This document shows, piece by piece, positions 22,879-33,024 of a stretch of 64,000 nucleotides of DNA. The stretch's first letter is position 1, and every line of letters begins with the position of its first letter. Under the pieces are notes generated by a model, which saw only the letters and a program-made list of their open reading frames with translations, searched no databases and was not told where the DNA came from. Location: the NCBI GenBank assembly GCA_021464245.1, contig JADCRB010000072.1, forward strand, positions 186,001 through 250,000. Reading direction: 5' to 3'. Source of the stretch: Carallia brachiata. Its lineage: Eukaryota > Streptophyta > Magnoliopsida > Malpighiales > Rhizophoraceae. A program made the position numbers and the translations under genes.

Positions 22879-25588
22879 ATGAAGAGCACTAACCAAAAAT
22901 CTTTCTCCAAGAAAAAGCCGACAAGTACAACCGCTGTCTGCCATATCATCTTCTTCCTCCACAGCTTTTTTACCTTCATTGCTGCTCAAACAGGACCTCC
23001 ATATGTCCCTCGAGATAACATAGCTCTTGATTGTGGCTCAGACAGCGACAGCACCGTAGAAGGCCGAACCTGGACAGCGGAAACCACATCAAAACTGCTG
23101 CTTTTCGAGCAAAACAACGCCTCAGTTGTCTCCACGGCGTTTGAACACCCCACAACGGTCAACGCGGTTCCTTACGGAACCGCACGGCTCTCGCGCTTCC
23201 AGTTCAGCTACGCTTTCCCCGTCACTGCAGGCCCCAAGTTTGTTCGGCTCTACTTCTACCCTGCTTCCTACCCAAATTTCAACAGCTCGGCTGCCTTCTT
23301 TTCCGTCAAAGCCGGTGGTGGTTTTACCCTTCTCAGCAACTTCAGCGCCGCCCTCCACGCGCGGGCACTCCGCCTGGAAGGCATTTCTCGGGAGTTCTGC
23401 GTGAACGTTGGGAGTGGCCAGATGCTTAACGTCACGTTTAGTCCTGCCCCTGGAATTGCTGACGCCTACGCCTTCGTTAATGGTATTGAAGTGGTTTCAA
23501 TGCCTGACGATCTTTATTACAGTGGAGTGGACGATCAAGCGGCCAAATTCGTCGGTCAAATCAATCCGCGCCGCATTGATAGAAACACGGCGTTGGAGCT
23601 GATGTACCGCATAAACGTAGGCGGGAATTCGCTTTCGGCTAATCAAGACACCGGCTTGTATCGAAGCTGGGCCATGGACGACGATTACCTGACATATGCT
23701 CAACCAAGTGCTGTTCCTTCTAACGACACTATCCAACTTGTTTACAACAACCGAACCCGGTTTGCTGCGACGGACCCAGTCTACAAAGACCGCCAGGACA
23801 ATGGGGCTGAACAAGACTGTCAACGAGAATTACAATCTTACTTGGGAATTTCCAGTTGATTCCTCGTTCACGTACTTTGTCAGGCTTCATTTCTGCGAGT
23901 TTCAGCCGTTGATTTTGGAGCAGGGTTACAGAGTTTTTGAGATATATATGGCCAATCAGACTGCTGAGAATCATGCCGATGTGATCTATTGGGCTGGTGC
24001 AAATGGGATTCCTGTGTTCAGGGACTATGCCGTGCTGATTGGAGCTAAGGGAAGCGAAAAGGTACAGAATATCTCTATTAAATTGCATCCAAAACTTCCG
24101 AGCTGGTATTCTGATGCAATTCTTAATGGACTTGAAATCTTCAAGTTGAGTGAAGTAGACAATCTTGCCGCACCAAATCCGGACCCTTTACCAATTAGTC
24201 CACCAACTGTTCCAGCAAACCTGCCAATATCATCCAAGTCCAAGAGCAACCGGATAATAATAGTTGCAAGTGTTGTGGGTTCTGTATCAGCTGTTGCTGT
24301 AACCTCTTTTATAGTGTTGTTCATTCTTCACCGAAGGCAAAAGGGCAAGGACTTGCGTTCTAGTGATGGAGCTTCATTTTTGTTTTCATTTACTAGTTCA
24401 GCCAAGTCTACTAAGAGTCGGAAATCAACTTTACCCTCTGATCTTTGTCATCATTTCTCACTAGCCGAGATCAAGGCAGCGACCAACAACTTTGATAGTG
24501 TATTCATTATTGGTGTTGGTGGGTTTGGCAATGTGTATAAAGGGTTTATTAATGGGGGGACTACACCCGTTGCGATCAAGCGGTTGAATCCGGGGTCACA
24601 ACAAGGAGCAAATGAGTTCAAGACAGAGATTGAAATGCTTTCTCAGCTCAGACACATCCATTTAGTCTCTCTAATTGGTTATTGCTACGAAGATGGGGAG
24701 ATGATCCTTGTGTATGATTACATGGCTCATGGTACTCTTCGCGATCACCTTTACAAAACGGATAATCCTCCACTTTCATGGAAACAGCGGCTAGAGATTT
24801 GCATTGGTTCAGCTCGTGGATTGCAATACCTTCATTCAGAAGCTAAGCAGACGATCATCCATCGTGATGTAAAGACAACAAACATCTTGTTGGATGAGAA
24901 ATGGGTGGCCAAGGTCTCAGATTTCGGATTGTCCAAAATAGGCCCTACAAGCGTAAACAAAGGCCATGTCAGCACGGTGGTCAAGGGTAGTTTCGGTTAT
25001 GTTGATCCTGAATATTACAGACTCCAACAGCTGACAGAAAAGTCCGATGTGTATTCATTTGGAGTTGTGTTGTGTGAGATATTGTGTGCTAGACCGCCGG
25101 TTAATAAATCAAATCTTCAAAAGCCAGTGAGCCTAGCAGAGCATTTCAGGCAATGCTACCGCAAAGACATGCTTAATGAGATCATTGATCCCCATTTAAA
25201 TGGAAAGGTTGCGCCAGAGAGCTTGAAAAGATTTGCTGCGATTGCTGCGAGCTGCTTGTTAGACCATGGAATAGATAGGCCATCTATGGCTGATGTAGTT
25301 TGGCAACTTGAGTTTGCGTTGCAATTACAGAAGAGTGCAGAGGAGAAAGTTGAGCTTGGTGAGGCTCAAAATCTGGTGGATATCAGTGAGGAGAGCCCCT
25401 TGAAGGGTGACACGACTACTGGTAGTGATGCCTTCTTCAGCGATAACAGTAGCATTGTGATCGGTTCGCAGATTGGCGGGATGACAACAACAAGCAGCAG
25501 TGATGATCCAAGTTTTCCTTACATCAACTCTGAAACAATGATGTCAAGTGCGGTGTTCTCTGAGATAAGGAAGTCAGAAGGCAGATGA
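22879..25588 (+). CDS. CrRLK1L (FERONIA-like) receptor kinase, receptor-2, with one frameshift
   Basis: The gene encodes a signal peptide, a two-part malectin-like ectodomain (YVPRDNIALDCGSD near the start, later EFPVDSSFTYFVRLHFCEF), a membrane span (about 24255-24335) and a Ser/Thr kinase: P-loop GVGGFGNVYKG, VAIKRL, HRDVKTTNILLD, DFGLSK, GSFGYVDPEYY. Members sense RALF peptides at the plasma membrane. The frame is broken once: one extra base (G at or near 23788, in TACAAAGACC) shifts the reading frame at codon ~303, giving a stop at 23857-23859. The rest reads openly in the new frame to 25588. Without that base the protein would be about 900 residues, the normal family length. A single indel in an otherwise intact gene could be an assembly error or a recent null allele. 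No introns. Divergent partner of RALF-2. Confidence 0.88.
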
Positions 25589-26429
25589 TACACATTCTGG
25601 TTACCTTGCTCAGTTAGTATGATATGCATATCCTTAAGACAAAATTTTGCATGTTAATTAGCTCATTGTGTGTTTGTCTACCTATAGTGCCTCTTGTGTA
25701 TTAGTAAAGTTGTGAAAATTTTGATATTTTTCTGTACTGCTTTCTTCTCCTTTTCATTGTCTCCCCCACCTCTTTAATGTAAAATGTTTTTCTGTATTGC
25801 CCAAAGGCATCAATCTGTAATTTTCTTGTGAGTGGGTGCCAATGTCAAGCTGATGCAGTAAGTGGCAAATAGCTGACACACTCTCCAGGCTGACAGTCAG
25901 AATATGAATTTCCAACCCCAGAAAAGATGCTAATTGGCCACTATTAGGAATTGGCATTACTGGTTTTACTATTGTTTACTATAAGAAAATTTGCAGACGC
26001 TGACTGCAAATATGATTTTCTCCACAATGTTTCTATCTTAACTACCATAATTCTTGACTTTATTGGAATAAAAACATGAATGATTTGTCATGTGGGAAAA
26101 AATTTCTCACTTCACACTTCATGATTACTTGGTAGCCTACAGTTTGAAGATTTGACTAATTGACTTGGTTTGGATATCCTGCCAGGAAAGCAAACCAAAT
26201 TTGAATTTTCTATGATCTGAAAATTCCCATACTGGCAACTTGCCTGTCCTGATGTATATGGGTTTTTGTCTGGATTGATGATGATATGCCTATTTTTCTC
26301 ATTAGATTGTCTCAAACATTATCTAAACGTTGTTAATCGATCATCGGTAATAAAATATGGTTGTAATAAGTTCTGCCCTTTTTGCATTTTGTTTGAGAAG
26401 GGCAGTCTTTGTTTGTATTCTCTATATGG
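25589..26429. other. Receptor-2 3' flank, no further gene
   Basis: This is probably 3' UTR and intergenic sequence. Short frames on both strands (25754-25957, 26112-26315) are without recognisable domains. I see nothing else. Confidence 0.4.
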
Positions 26430-26815
26430 AGTAAGTCCTGTTGGTGATGGCTGTGGAAAATACTTGAAAGAACATTGCTTGATAGTTCGGAGTATTGTGT
26501 ATTATATCTTTTTTTTTTTTTTTTCTAAATATATGTAATCTTTCTACATTTTCATATATATTAGTATAATAGTGTTGTTTTTACTGACAAATCATATAAA
26601 TATTGAAAAAACAAAGATCAAAATCATGGTATAGCTATGGCCTATGGCTACATGACTCTTTGTAAAAAAAAAAAAAAAGCCATATATATTCATAGAATCT
26701 AATTATTTTTGTCACATATACTAGTCTAATACATTTTATATGCCAAGAATTTTATTTACACAATTTTGGGTGATTGTTAATAGAATTTTTGTGAAAAGAA
26801 CATTTTTCAAAGATC
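26430..26815. repeat. Segment shared with 2.07-2.37 kb
   Basis: Its left part (26430-26650) matches 2066-2280 directly; its right part (26740-26815) matches 2283-2365 in reverse complement. Repeats with this geometry suggest an inversion or foldback at one site. Confidence 0.6.
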
Positions 26816-26862
26816 TGATTTATGAAAAGAAAATTAATGATCTTTAAATGATTACAATTATT

Positions 26863-26950
26863 GTGGTTAAGTGATTAAAGTTCTAATTATTATCTGACTG
26901 AAAAAATAAGGCCCTCTTTCGTACTTTGATGGGTTCGAATCCAACTCTTT
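26863..26950 (+). mobile_element. tRNA-like SINE or tRNA relic
   Basis: A box A-like GTGGTTAAGTGATTAAAG is followed about 70 bp later by a perfect box B GGGTTCGAATCC. There is no cloverleaf I can complete, so it is not a working tRNA gene. It is best read as the head of a tRNA-derived SINE or an old relic. Confidence 0.4.
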
Positions 26951-27659
26951 CCTTCACCCAACCATTTAGGCCCAGAAAAAGGAAAATGAGACGGAGGAGG
27001 ACCACAAGACCGAAAAAAGACCAACGATCTTAAATTTCAGTGCTTTCCACGTCAATGGTATGTATAGCACTCCTTTTCTTGTTGTCTTACAGTGACGACC
27101 AGCTCAGGATGGTACCAATATTTTATTTCATCTTATCTTAAAGTAGACACTCTAAAACAGACCTTTGTTTTTGGGACTTCCATTTTTTTTTTAAAGATGA
27201 CTTTTCGTTATTAATCTAATAAAGTTGTTTAAAAGAGACTTTAGTAATTGATAAAAAGAAAAACTCATCATTCTATGGCTTCTTTATCATTGAGCTTTAG
27301 TAATGAGTTTTCTCGACTAAAAAAAGACTTTAGTAATGAGATTTTTGAAGACACCTTAGTTGTAAGTTAAAATTTTTGGTACAGAGGTTTTAAGTTTTAA
27401 TTTTTAAAAGAAGAGTTTTAGATTTATAAAAATAAAAAAAATTATTTATATTATATAGTTCACTATCTAATAAATTAACTACTAAAAAAAATTAAATTTT
27501 TATTTTTAAAATATTAAATTTTGATCTCATAAAAAATATAAAAATTATGAAAATAAAAAAAATAATTTTATGATATAATTTACAGAAAATAGACCAATCC
27601 ACAATAAAAATGAATTAAAAAAAATCTAAAGTTCAATCGTGTGGACGATAACAAACACG

Positions 27660-28890
27660 CAAAAACGCGGATAGAGAGGATTGGGTTGACGAGGTCAATT
27701 CACAAAGGACATTTGTGTGGCCACATCACTTGCTTGCTGTCAAGGGTTTTATCCCCTACACCACCATGTTTGAAAATTTTTTAAGAGAAAAAGAAAAGAA
27801 AAGAAGATTTTAAAATTTTTTACTCATTTTTTTTAATTTATTTTTTTAATTAATTTAAATAATTACTTTTTATTTTTTTTCTCATAAATTACTATTTATT
27901 TTTTTTCTCATAATTTTTTAATTATTACTTTTTTCTAATCATAATATCATTATTACTGTACTATTTTTTATTCACTTTCTACTCAAATTCTCACTATCCA
28001 AGCAAAAAATCACAGCACAAAGTTCCCTCGGTCGATTTCTCCACTTGGAAAAGCTTGTCTTTTTATGGGTCTGAGACTGACGTGCTACATTTTCTGATGC
28101 CTTGATCCAGGGGGGAAAAAAAAAGAAAAAGAAAAACGCGTCCGTTAAATAAAAGAAAAAAATAGAAAAACTATTTGATCCGGAATTGAAATTTTTTAAC
28201 TTTTTAGATTGGTGGCTAAATGAGCTTGTACATTAATATTAATTTCTATCATGTTCCTATGAATCAAATAAAATTCCACCCTTTTTACTTCTTTTTAATT
28301 GCAAAAATCCTTGAAATTAGTTTTGTAGAACACTTCCTCCATACATTTGAAATTATTTATTTTTTTGAAAAATACTTTCGTCATAAAGCACTAAAATTTT
28401 AACAAAGACATAATTTAGGATTAAAAAAGGGACGTAATTTTGGGATTAAAATATAGACATAGAATGAAATATAACGACCAAAGTATAGAAAATTTTTTCA
28501 CAAATTTTAATACTTTTGATTGTGAATTTAAAATTAAAATTAATCTTTCCTAACAAAAGGACTAATTGTGGCACAGAAAATTTCTGTGGCAAAAATATTG
28601 TTGGACACAAAAATGAAGAATGTTTTTCCAATTATTATCTCTTATACTTAGCAACTGAAATTCACAATGAATTAGAAAAAAAATAAATCTCAACATAACT
28701 CTATCTGACAGTCGTTAGCTATAGCCGTGTAGACAACTGGCCTATGATTGCAATTTTATCGCATGAATGTCAGATTTTTCTGCTGAAACTGGTGGTCCAA
28801 AAACTAGACTACAGTAGGACAAGGACCAACTTGCAGTATTTGCGCCTTGATTGCATGCTATTATCTCTCTCAAGCGTAAAACTCACGCCC
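27660..28890. repeat. RALF-unit flank, copy shared with 49.25-50.2 and 62.7-63.44 kb
   Basis: Landmarks present in all three copies include GGTTGACGAGGTCAATTC with CACATCACTTGCTTGC, GGTCGATTTCTCCA, and CATTAATATTAATTTCTAT with TGTTCCTATGAATCAAATA. In two copies a RALF gene follows on the plus strand after 1-2 kb. The block contains no gene; a 60-codon frame at 28220-28402 lies within the repeated sequence and is not convincing. Confidence 0.75.
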
Positions 28891-28901
28891 TGTGACCTAA
28901 A

Positions 28902-29538
28902 TATAGGTGTCAAAACGGGTCATCGGATTGGATTCGGGTTAGGTCACTTCAAGTTTGGGTCACTTCGGGTCTGTTTACTTACGGGTCAAGTTATCTTCGG
29001 GTCATTTTAGGTTGGGTCACTTCGAGTTCGGGTTGGGTTCGAGTCAACCTACGGGTTGGCAACGTCATCAAAAATGATGACGTGATATTTTTTATTAAAA
29101 ATTTTTAAAATTTAAAAATTTCAAAAATTTTACTAAAATTCTTAAAAATCAAAGAAAATCATATGATTAAAAAATAATTGAAAATTTTTCTTTTAAAATA
29201 TTTTAAAAAATTAAAATAAAATTTAAAACTGTATAAAAAATTTCAAAATATTCTAAAAAAATTTATAATTAAGATTTATATTGAAAATAGTATAATATAT
29301 ACTTTTTATAATATAAAATATGCTAAATTTTTTCATATTATTTTTTTGTTCCCTTAAGAAAAAAAAAAGTTCGGGTCAAACGGGTCGAGTTAGGGTTGGA
29401 TCGGGTTTGACTCAAAGATTTTCGGGTCATTCGGGTTCGGGTCATTTCGAGTTAGGTCATCCTTCGAATCGGGTTCAGGTCGTATTTTTTTGGACAGGTT
29501 CGGGTCAACCCATCGGATCAGGTCAAATTTTGACACCT
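28902..29538. mobile_element. 637-bp MITE with AGGTGTCAAAA inverted ends
   Basis: The homologous site at about 50215 lacks it. The ends are inverted: AGGTGTCAAAACGGGTCATC on the left and, on the right, the complement of AGGTGTCAAAATTTGACC. The arms are rich in TCGGGTC motifs. It is flanked by CTAAA (28897-28901, 29539-29543). No coding capacity; the 60-93-codon frames inside it are not genes. Confidence 0.75.
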
Positions 29539-29708
29539 CTAAACCCAAGTCACCATTTAATCTCACATTTGGACCAAGTCAAATATGAAAGAAATAAATG
29601 AATTTAACTATGAGGGAGTATTGTAAATAATATTAAAATAATTATATAATTTATTTAAATATGTTTAGCGATTTTTTTAAAATTTAGTTATTTAAAAATT
29701 TATATCAT

Positions 29709-29885
29709 ACCAGTAAACGTTGGTGCGGATGACAGGAGTCCGTTACCATTTAATCAGATGTCTCGAGTTCGAGTCCCTGAGAGTGCAGTCGTATTAAATA
29801 CTTGTTAGAAGACTTTTACCACCAGTCCAGATTAATAAGTCTATTGAACTGAATACTGAATAGTCTCATATTAAAAAAAAAAAAC
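29709..29885 (+). mobile_element. tRNA-derived SINE, 177 bp
   Basis: It has a box B-like GTTCGAGTCC at 29766-29775, a weaker box A region, and a 3' A run. A 9-bp direct repeat TTATATCAT flanks it (29700-29708 and 29886-29894). These are the hallmarks of a SINE copied by target-primed reverse transcription. It lies about 180 bp upstream of RALF-3. Confidence 0.75.
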
Positions 29886-30061
29886 TTATATCATTTTAGT
29901 TTGACTAAATAAATTTCACTGAATATTTTTTAAAAATAAAAAAAAAGTTATTTCCTCACACGTTATTCTGACCCATATGTTTGGTCTATTTAAGTATTTA
30001 TGTATCTCCCTCCAAGCTGTAATAGTGGACGAGAAATGAAAACTTTTTGAGGTTAGAAGAG

Positions 30062-30427
30062 ATGAGAACCAACTTAAAGATCGACTTCCTGAGGTTCTCC
30101 AAAGCTGCTTTTCTAGTTTTGATAGTCTCTGCTATTTCAGAGCCAACCCCTTTTAATGGCCACACCAATTCTTCCTCCTCCTGCAGTGCCACGAGTGGTG
30201 AGTGCAGTGAAGTTGTTGTGGACGCACAAGGATGTCCAATAAGTCCACCTCCAAGTCCAATAAGTCCACCTCCAAGTCCTTCTGAAGCTAGCCTGGCCAG
30301 GTACATTGGTTACAGAAGCTTAGAAAGACAACCCATTTGCAATAGCCAAATTTATGGCAGTTGCTTGAGGCGCATAAATAATGACACTCGGCCTTGCAAT
30401 TACTACAATCGATGTAGAGCTGGATGA
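30062..30427 (+). CDS. RALF-like secreted peptide precursor, RALF-3
   Basis: I choose ATG 30062 because the paralogue at 51314 starts at the same place and the upstream extension has no ATG. The 121-residue protein has a hydrophobic leader (about 15-26), a propeptide with three cysteines (41, 48, 58), and a proline-rich stretch SPPPSPISPPPSP (61-73) made by a 21-bp tandem duplication. Then comes the RALF domain: YIGY at 81-84 and cysteines at 93, 101, 112 and 118 with the ending YYNRCRAG. YIxY is the segment by which RALFs are known to contact FERONIA-type receptors. No RRXL site is present. It is followed, in the same direction, by receptor-3 2.6 kb downstream. A four-codon upstream frame (ATG 30035) lies in the leader. 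Confidence 0.88.
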   Translation: MRTNLKIDFLRFSKAAFLVLIVSAISEPTPFNGHTNSSSSCSATSGECSEVVVDAQGCPISPPPSPISPPPSPSEASLARYIGYRSLERQPICNSQIYGSCLRRINNDTRPCNYYNRCRAG

Positions 30428-30814
30428 ATGTTGGGAAAAAGCGGCGAGTTGCGAGTTTGAAGATCTGTATCGGTCATCTTCCTGTTGGACGTCGTCACTA
30501 GTTTAGTAATATTTTTATGCAGATTGGTACTAAGAACTCATATTGTTGGCTCCTTTCTTCCTGTTTTTTTTTTAGCTTGTTTTTTTGTTGTATTGAAAAT
30601 GAAATAGTTATTTCAAGTTTGAATATCTTGAATTTGAATATAGTAAGTTAATAAAAAAAAAACATATAAAATGCAAAATTTTGCTTGTGATAATGAGGTA
30701 AATTGCCGTTCCAGTAGCTTTCTACTGCAATGTCGCAGTGAATCTGGTCCACATTGCATTTCAAATGAGTTGAAGCTGGCATCACTTTGAGTCTAAAATT
30801 GGCTTTAGGCATAA
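30428..30814. other. RALF-3 3' flank, shared with 52.2-53.05 kb
   Basis: The sequence after the stop codon (GAGTTTGAAGATCTGTATCGG...) aligns with 52230-52320 and then 52766-53040. It is the common downstream part of the RALF-3 and RALF-5 copies and shows where insertions entered the second copy. Confidence 0.65.
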
Positions 30815-32290
30815 ACGTCAATTCCATCAATTACGTTTTTAGTCTTTATTAAATTTTATTTATAATATTTTTTTATTAAAATTAATTTATAACATTACGG
30901 TCATTAGTCTAATTCAGCCGTTTCACCATTAATTCCATTAACTTTCCTGACATAAGTTGACGGCACTAATTATATTATCAACTTTTTAACATGCTAACTT
31001 ATTATGTCAATATAAGATACTGATGTAATATTTTTAAAATTTTAAATAATTTTTAAAAAAATTAAAAATTTTATTTTTTTAAAATATGTTTAATAAAAAA
31101 CAAAATAGAAAAAAGAAATTTTCTTTCTCTGCTGGCTTCCTCTCTCATCTTTCTTCTGCTTCTCTGGTTCTTCTACTTTTTATTAAACAATTTTAATTTC
31201 TTGTTCATTTTATTCGCTGAAAGTGTTCGATTGTTTCATGTCAACTTCAATTTGTAAATGGATCTCCAATTATGCGACAATTTAACATCATTTTGGACCT
31301 GCGATTTGAGATTTGTTACGTCGATGGCCGATCAAGAAAAATAGGACCTGAGAATGGCTCTGAGAACAAGTATGTAAAATTGACCACCTGAACCCAAACG
31401 AAGCAAGCCGACTAGCCGAGGGACAACGCTGCAGCGCCGACGGTTACATCTTCAGAGAAGTCGCGGCCGACCAACACGACCTCATGGCCGCAGCTGCCAA
31501 GAAGCGAATGATTGCGGCTCAAAGCAAGAAAGAGGAGAGAGAGCTTTTAGAGAGAGAAAGGGAACTTTTTTGTGTATCTATTTTGTTGTTTTGAATGATT
31601 TTCTGAAAAAATAAAAACCTAGAAAGTCTCTGAATTCACGAGCAAAGCTCAAGCAGGGGAGGACCTTTAGGTGGTGGCGACAGGAGGCGGGGGCCATGGG
31701 TGGCGGAGGAAGGAGATATTAGAGAGGGGAAGGGTTTTGGCAGTTCATTTAGGGCTATTAGCAAAATTTTGATTTTTTTAATTTAAATAAAATTCTGATT
31801 TCTTAATTCTTTGAAAACATGGAAACAAAATTTTAAAAATAACATGTCTCTAAGTCACGCTGTTGTGGCATATTGATGTGTAGGATTTTTGTTTATGAGT
31901 TACTCTCTCTCATGTTATATCAGTAAAATTAACAGTATTATGAACAAAAAGATTGAATTAGATTCTCAACATAATATCTTACACTGACTTTAAAATACAA
32001 AATACGTTAGGAATGAAATTAAATAAAAATTGAAATATAATGAATAAAATTAACTTTTACACCGTTACTTTATGAAAGAAAAAATATATATACATTAAGA
32101 GAAGAATTGCTTGAAATCAAATTTCAGATGATTTAACAAAAACAGTGCCCCACATAACAATTTTTTTTTTCCAAAAAAGCATTAATCTAAGTCGTAGGTT
32201 GAATTTGTCTCACAACATGATGCAGGGTATCCAAGCCAACTGGCAAAGCATCCAGTTACAAAAGTCTTTTTGACCAATTCCAATTTTTAC
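30815..32290. mobile_element. ~1.5-kb insertion with a GC-rich captured core
   Basis: The duplicate at 53045-53065 is continuous where this copy has about 1.5 kb extra, so this is an insertion (or a deletion in the other copy). Its outer parts are AT-rich. Its core (about 31120-31760) is GC-richer, with ...CGGTTACATCTTCAGAGAAG and pyrimidine-rich stretches that resemble a piece of a host gene. I could not define terminal repeats or a product. A DNA element carrying a gene fragment is the likeliest reading. Confidence 0.4.
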
Positions 32291-33024
32291 TTTCAGGCAA
32301 TATTTCATTTTCAGGGACCAGCCGACATGCGCCGTGACAATCCCTCCACTTGAATCCTAGATGCCCTTCTTATCAGGGTCCACAAGTCGTCCTAGTGTCT
32401 TAAATTAATATGGTCTGGAATTCCAATTTTTGAGTCTACATATTTGAAGAAACACTCACATGATAGATTGCATGATTAGGAGAAAATAAATGAAGCAGCA
32501 AGATGAGTGAAATAACTAGTTTAGGCAATATACAATGCTTATGTATTTCCAAAGACGGTAAAGTTACGTAAAAATAGTTGGATTGATGCATTTTGAATAC
32601 GAAATTATACGTCATATATCATGATTGTTTTAACGTACATTTTTAAATTTTTATTACAATTAAGATGAATATCATAAATTTGCTAAAAATAAAGAATATC
32701 ATAAAATGTACGTAACATCACAATAATATAATTTATTAGCTCTGAGTGTAGAATTTATCAAATTGACTCTGTTACTTAGAGCCCATTCCAAGAAAACTCA
32801 TCAATTAATAACTCTTGTTTGGAATTTTACAAGTCTTCATTGCCATACAATATTTTTGATGATATTCTTGGAATTAGAAATTTGTGCACTTGACTAGTGT
32901 CTGCCCCCTATAACAAACATTATCGAGTGCGGTGGCTTTCCTGACACTTTTTATTGTTGGACATTAAACCAAATGTTGGGTCCTTTGTCTATGTAGGGCC
33001 TGTACATATTTTCTTAATGTTCCT
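32291..33024 (+). promoter_or_regulatory. Receptor-3 upstream region
   Basis: This is collinear with 53065-53947 upstream of receptor-5, from GGGACCAGCCGACATGC to ATGTTCCTATGGCC. Shared landmarks include the CACTCACATGATAGATTGCAT stretch and ATTATCGAGT. Copy 53.33-53.45 kb has an extra ~120 bp. No gene on either strand. Confidence 0.6.

Noticed and set aside
23122..24324. Antisense frames opposite receptor-2 (78-119 codons)
   Set aside because: Shadows of the receptor coding sequence; no independent features.
26863..26950. Working tRNA gene (box A and perfect box B)
   Set aside because: Spacing and flanks do not allow a cloverleaf; treated as SINE or relic.
28220..28402. 60-codon frame in the RALF-unit flank, with a relative at 49412
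   Set aside because: The frame changes between copies and the sequence is AT-rich; repeated only because the DNA segment is repeated.
30815..32290. Functional gene in the GC-rich core of the insertion
   Set aside because: No long frame or recognisable domain; a captured fragment is the most I can say.
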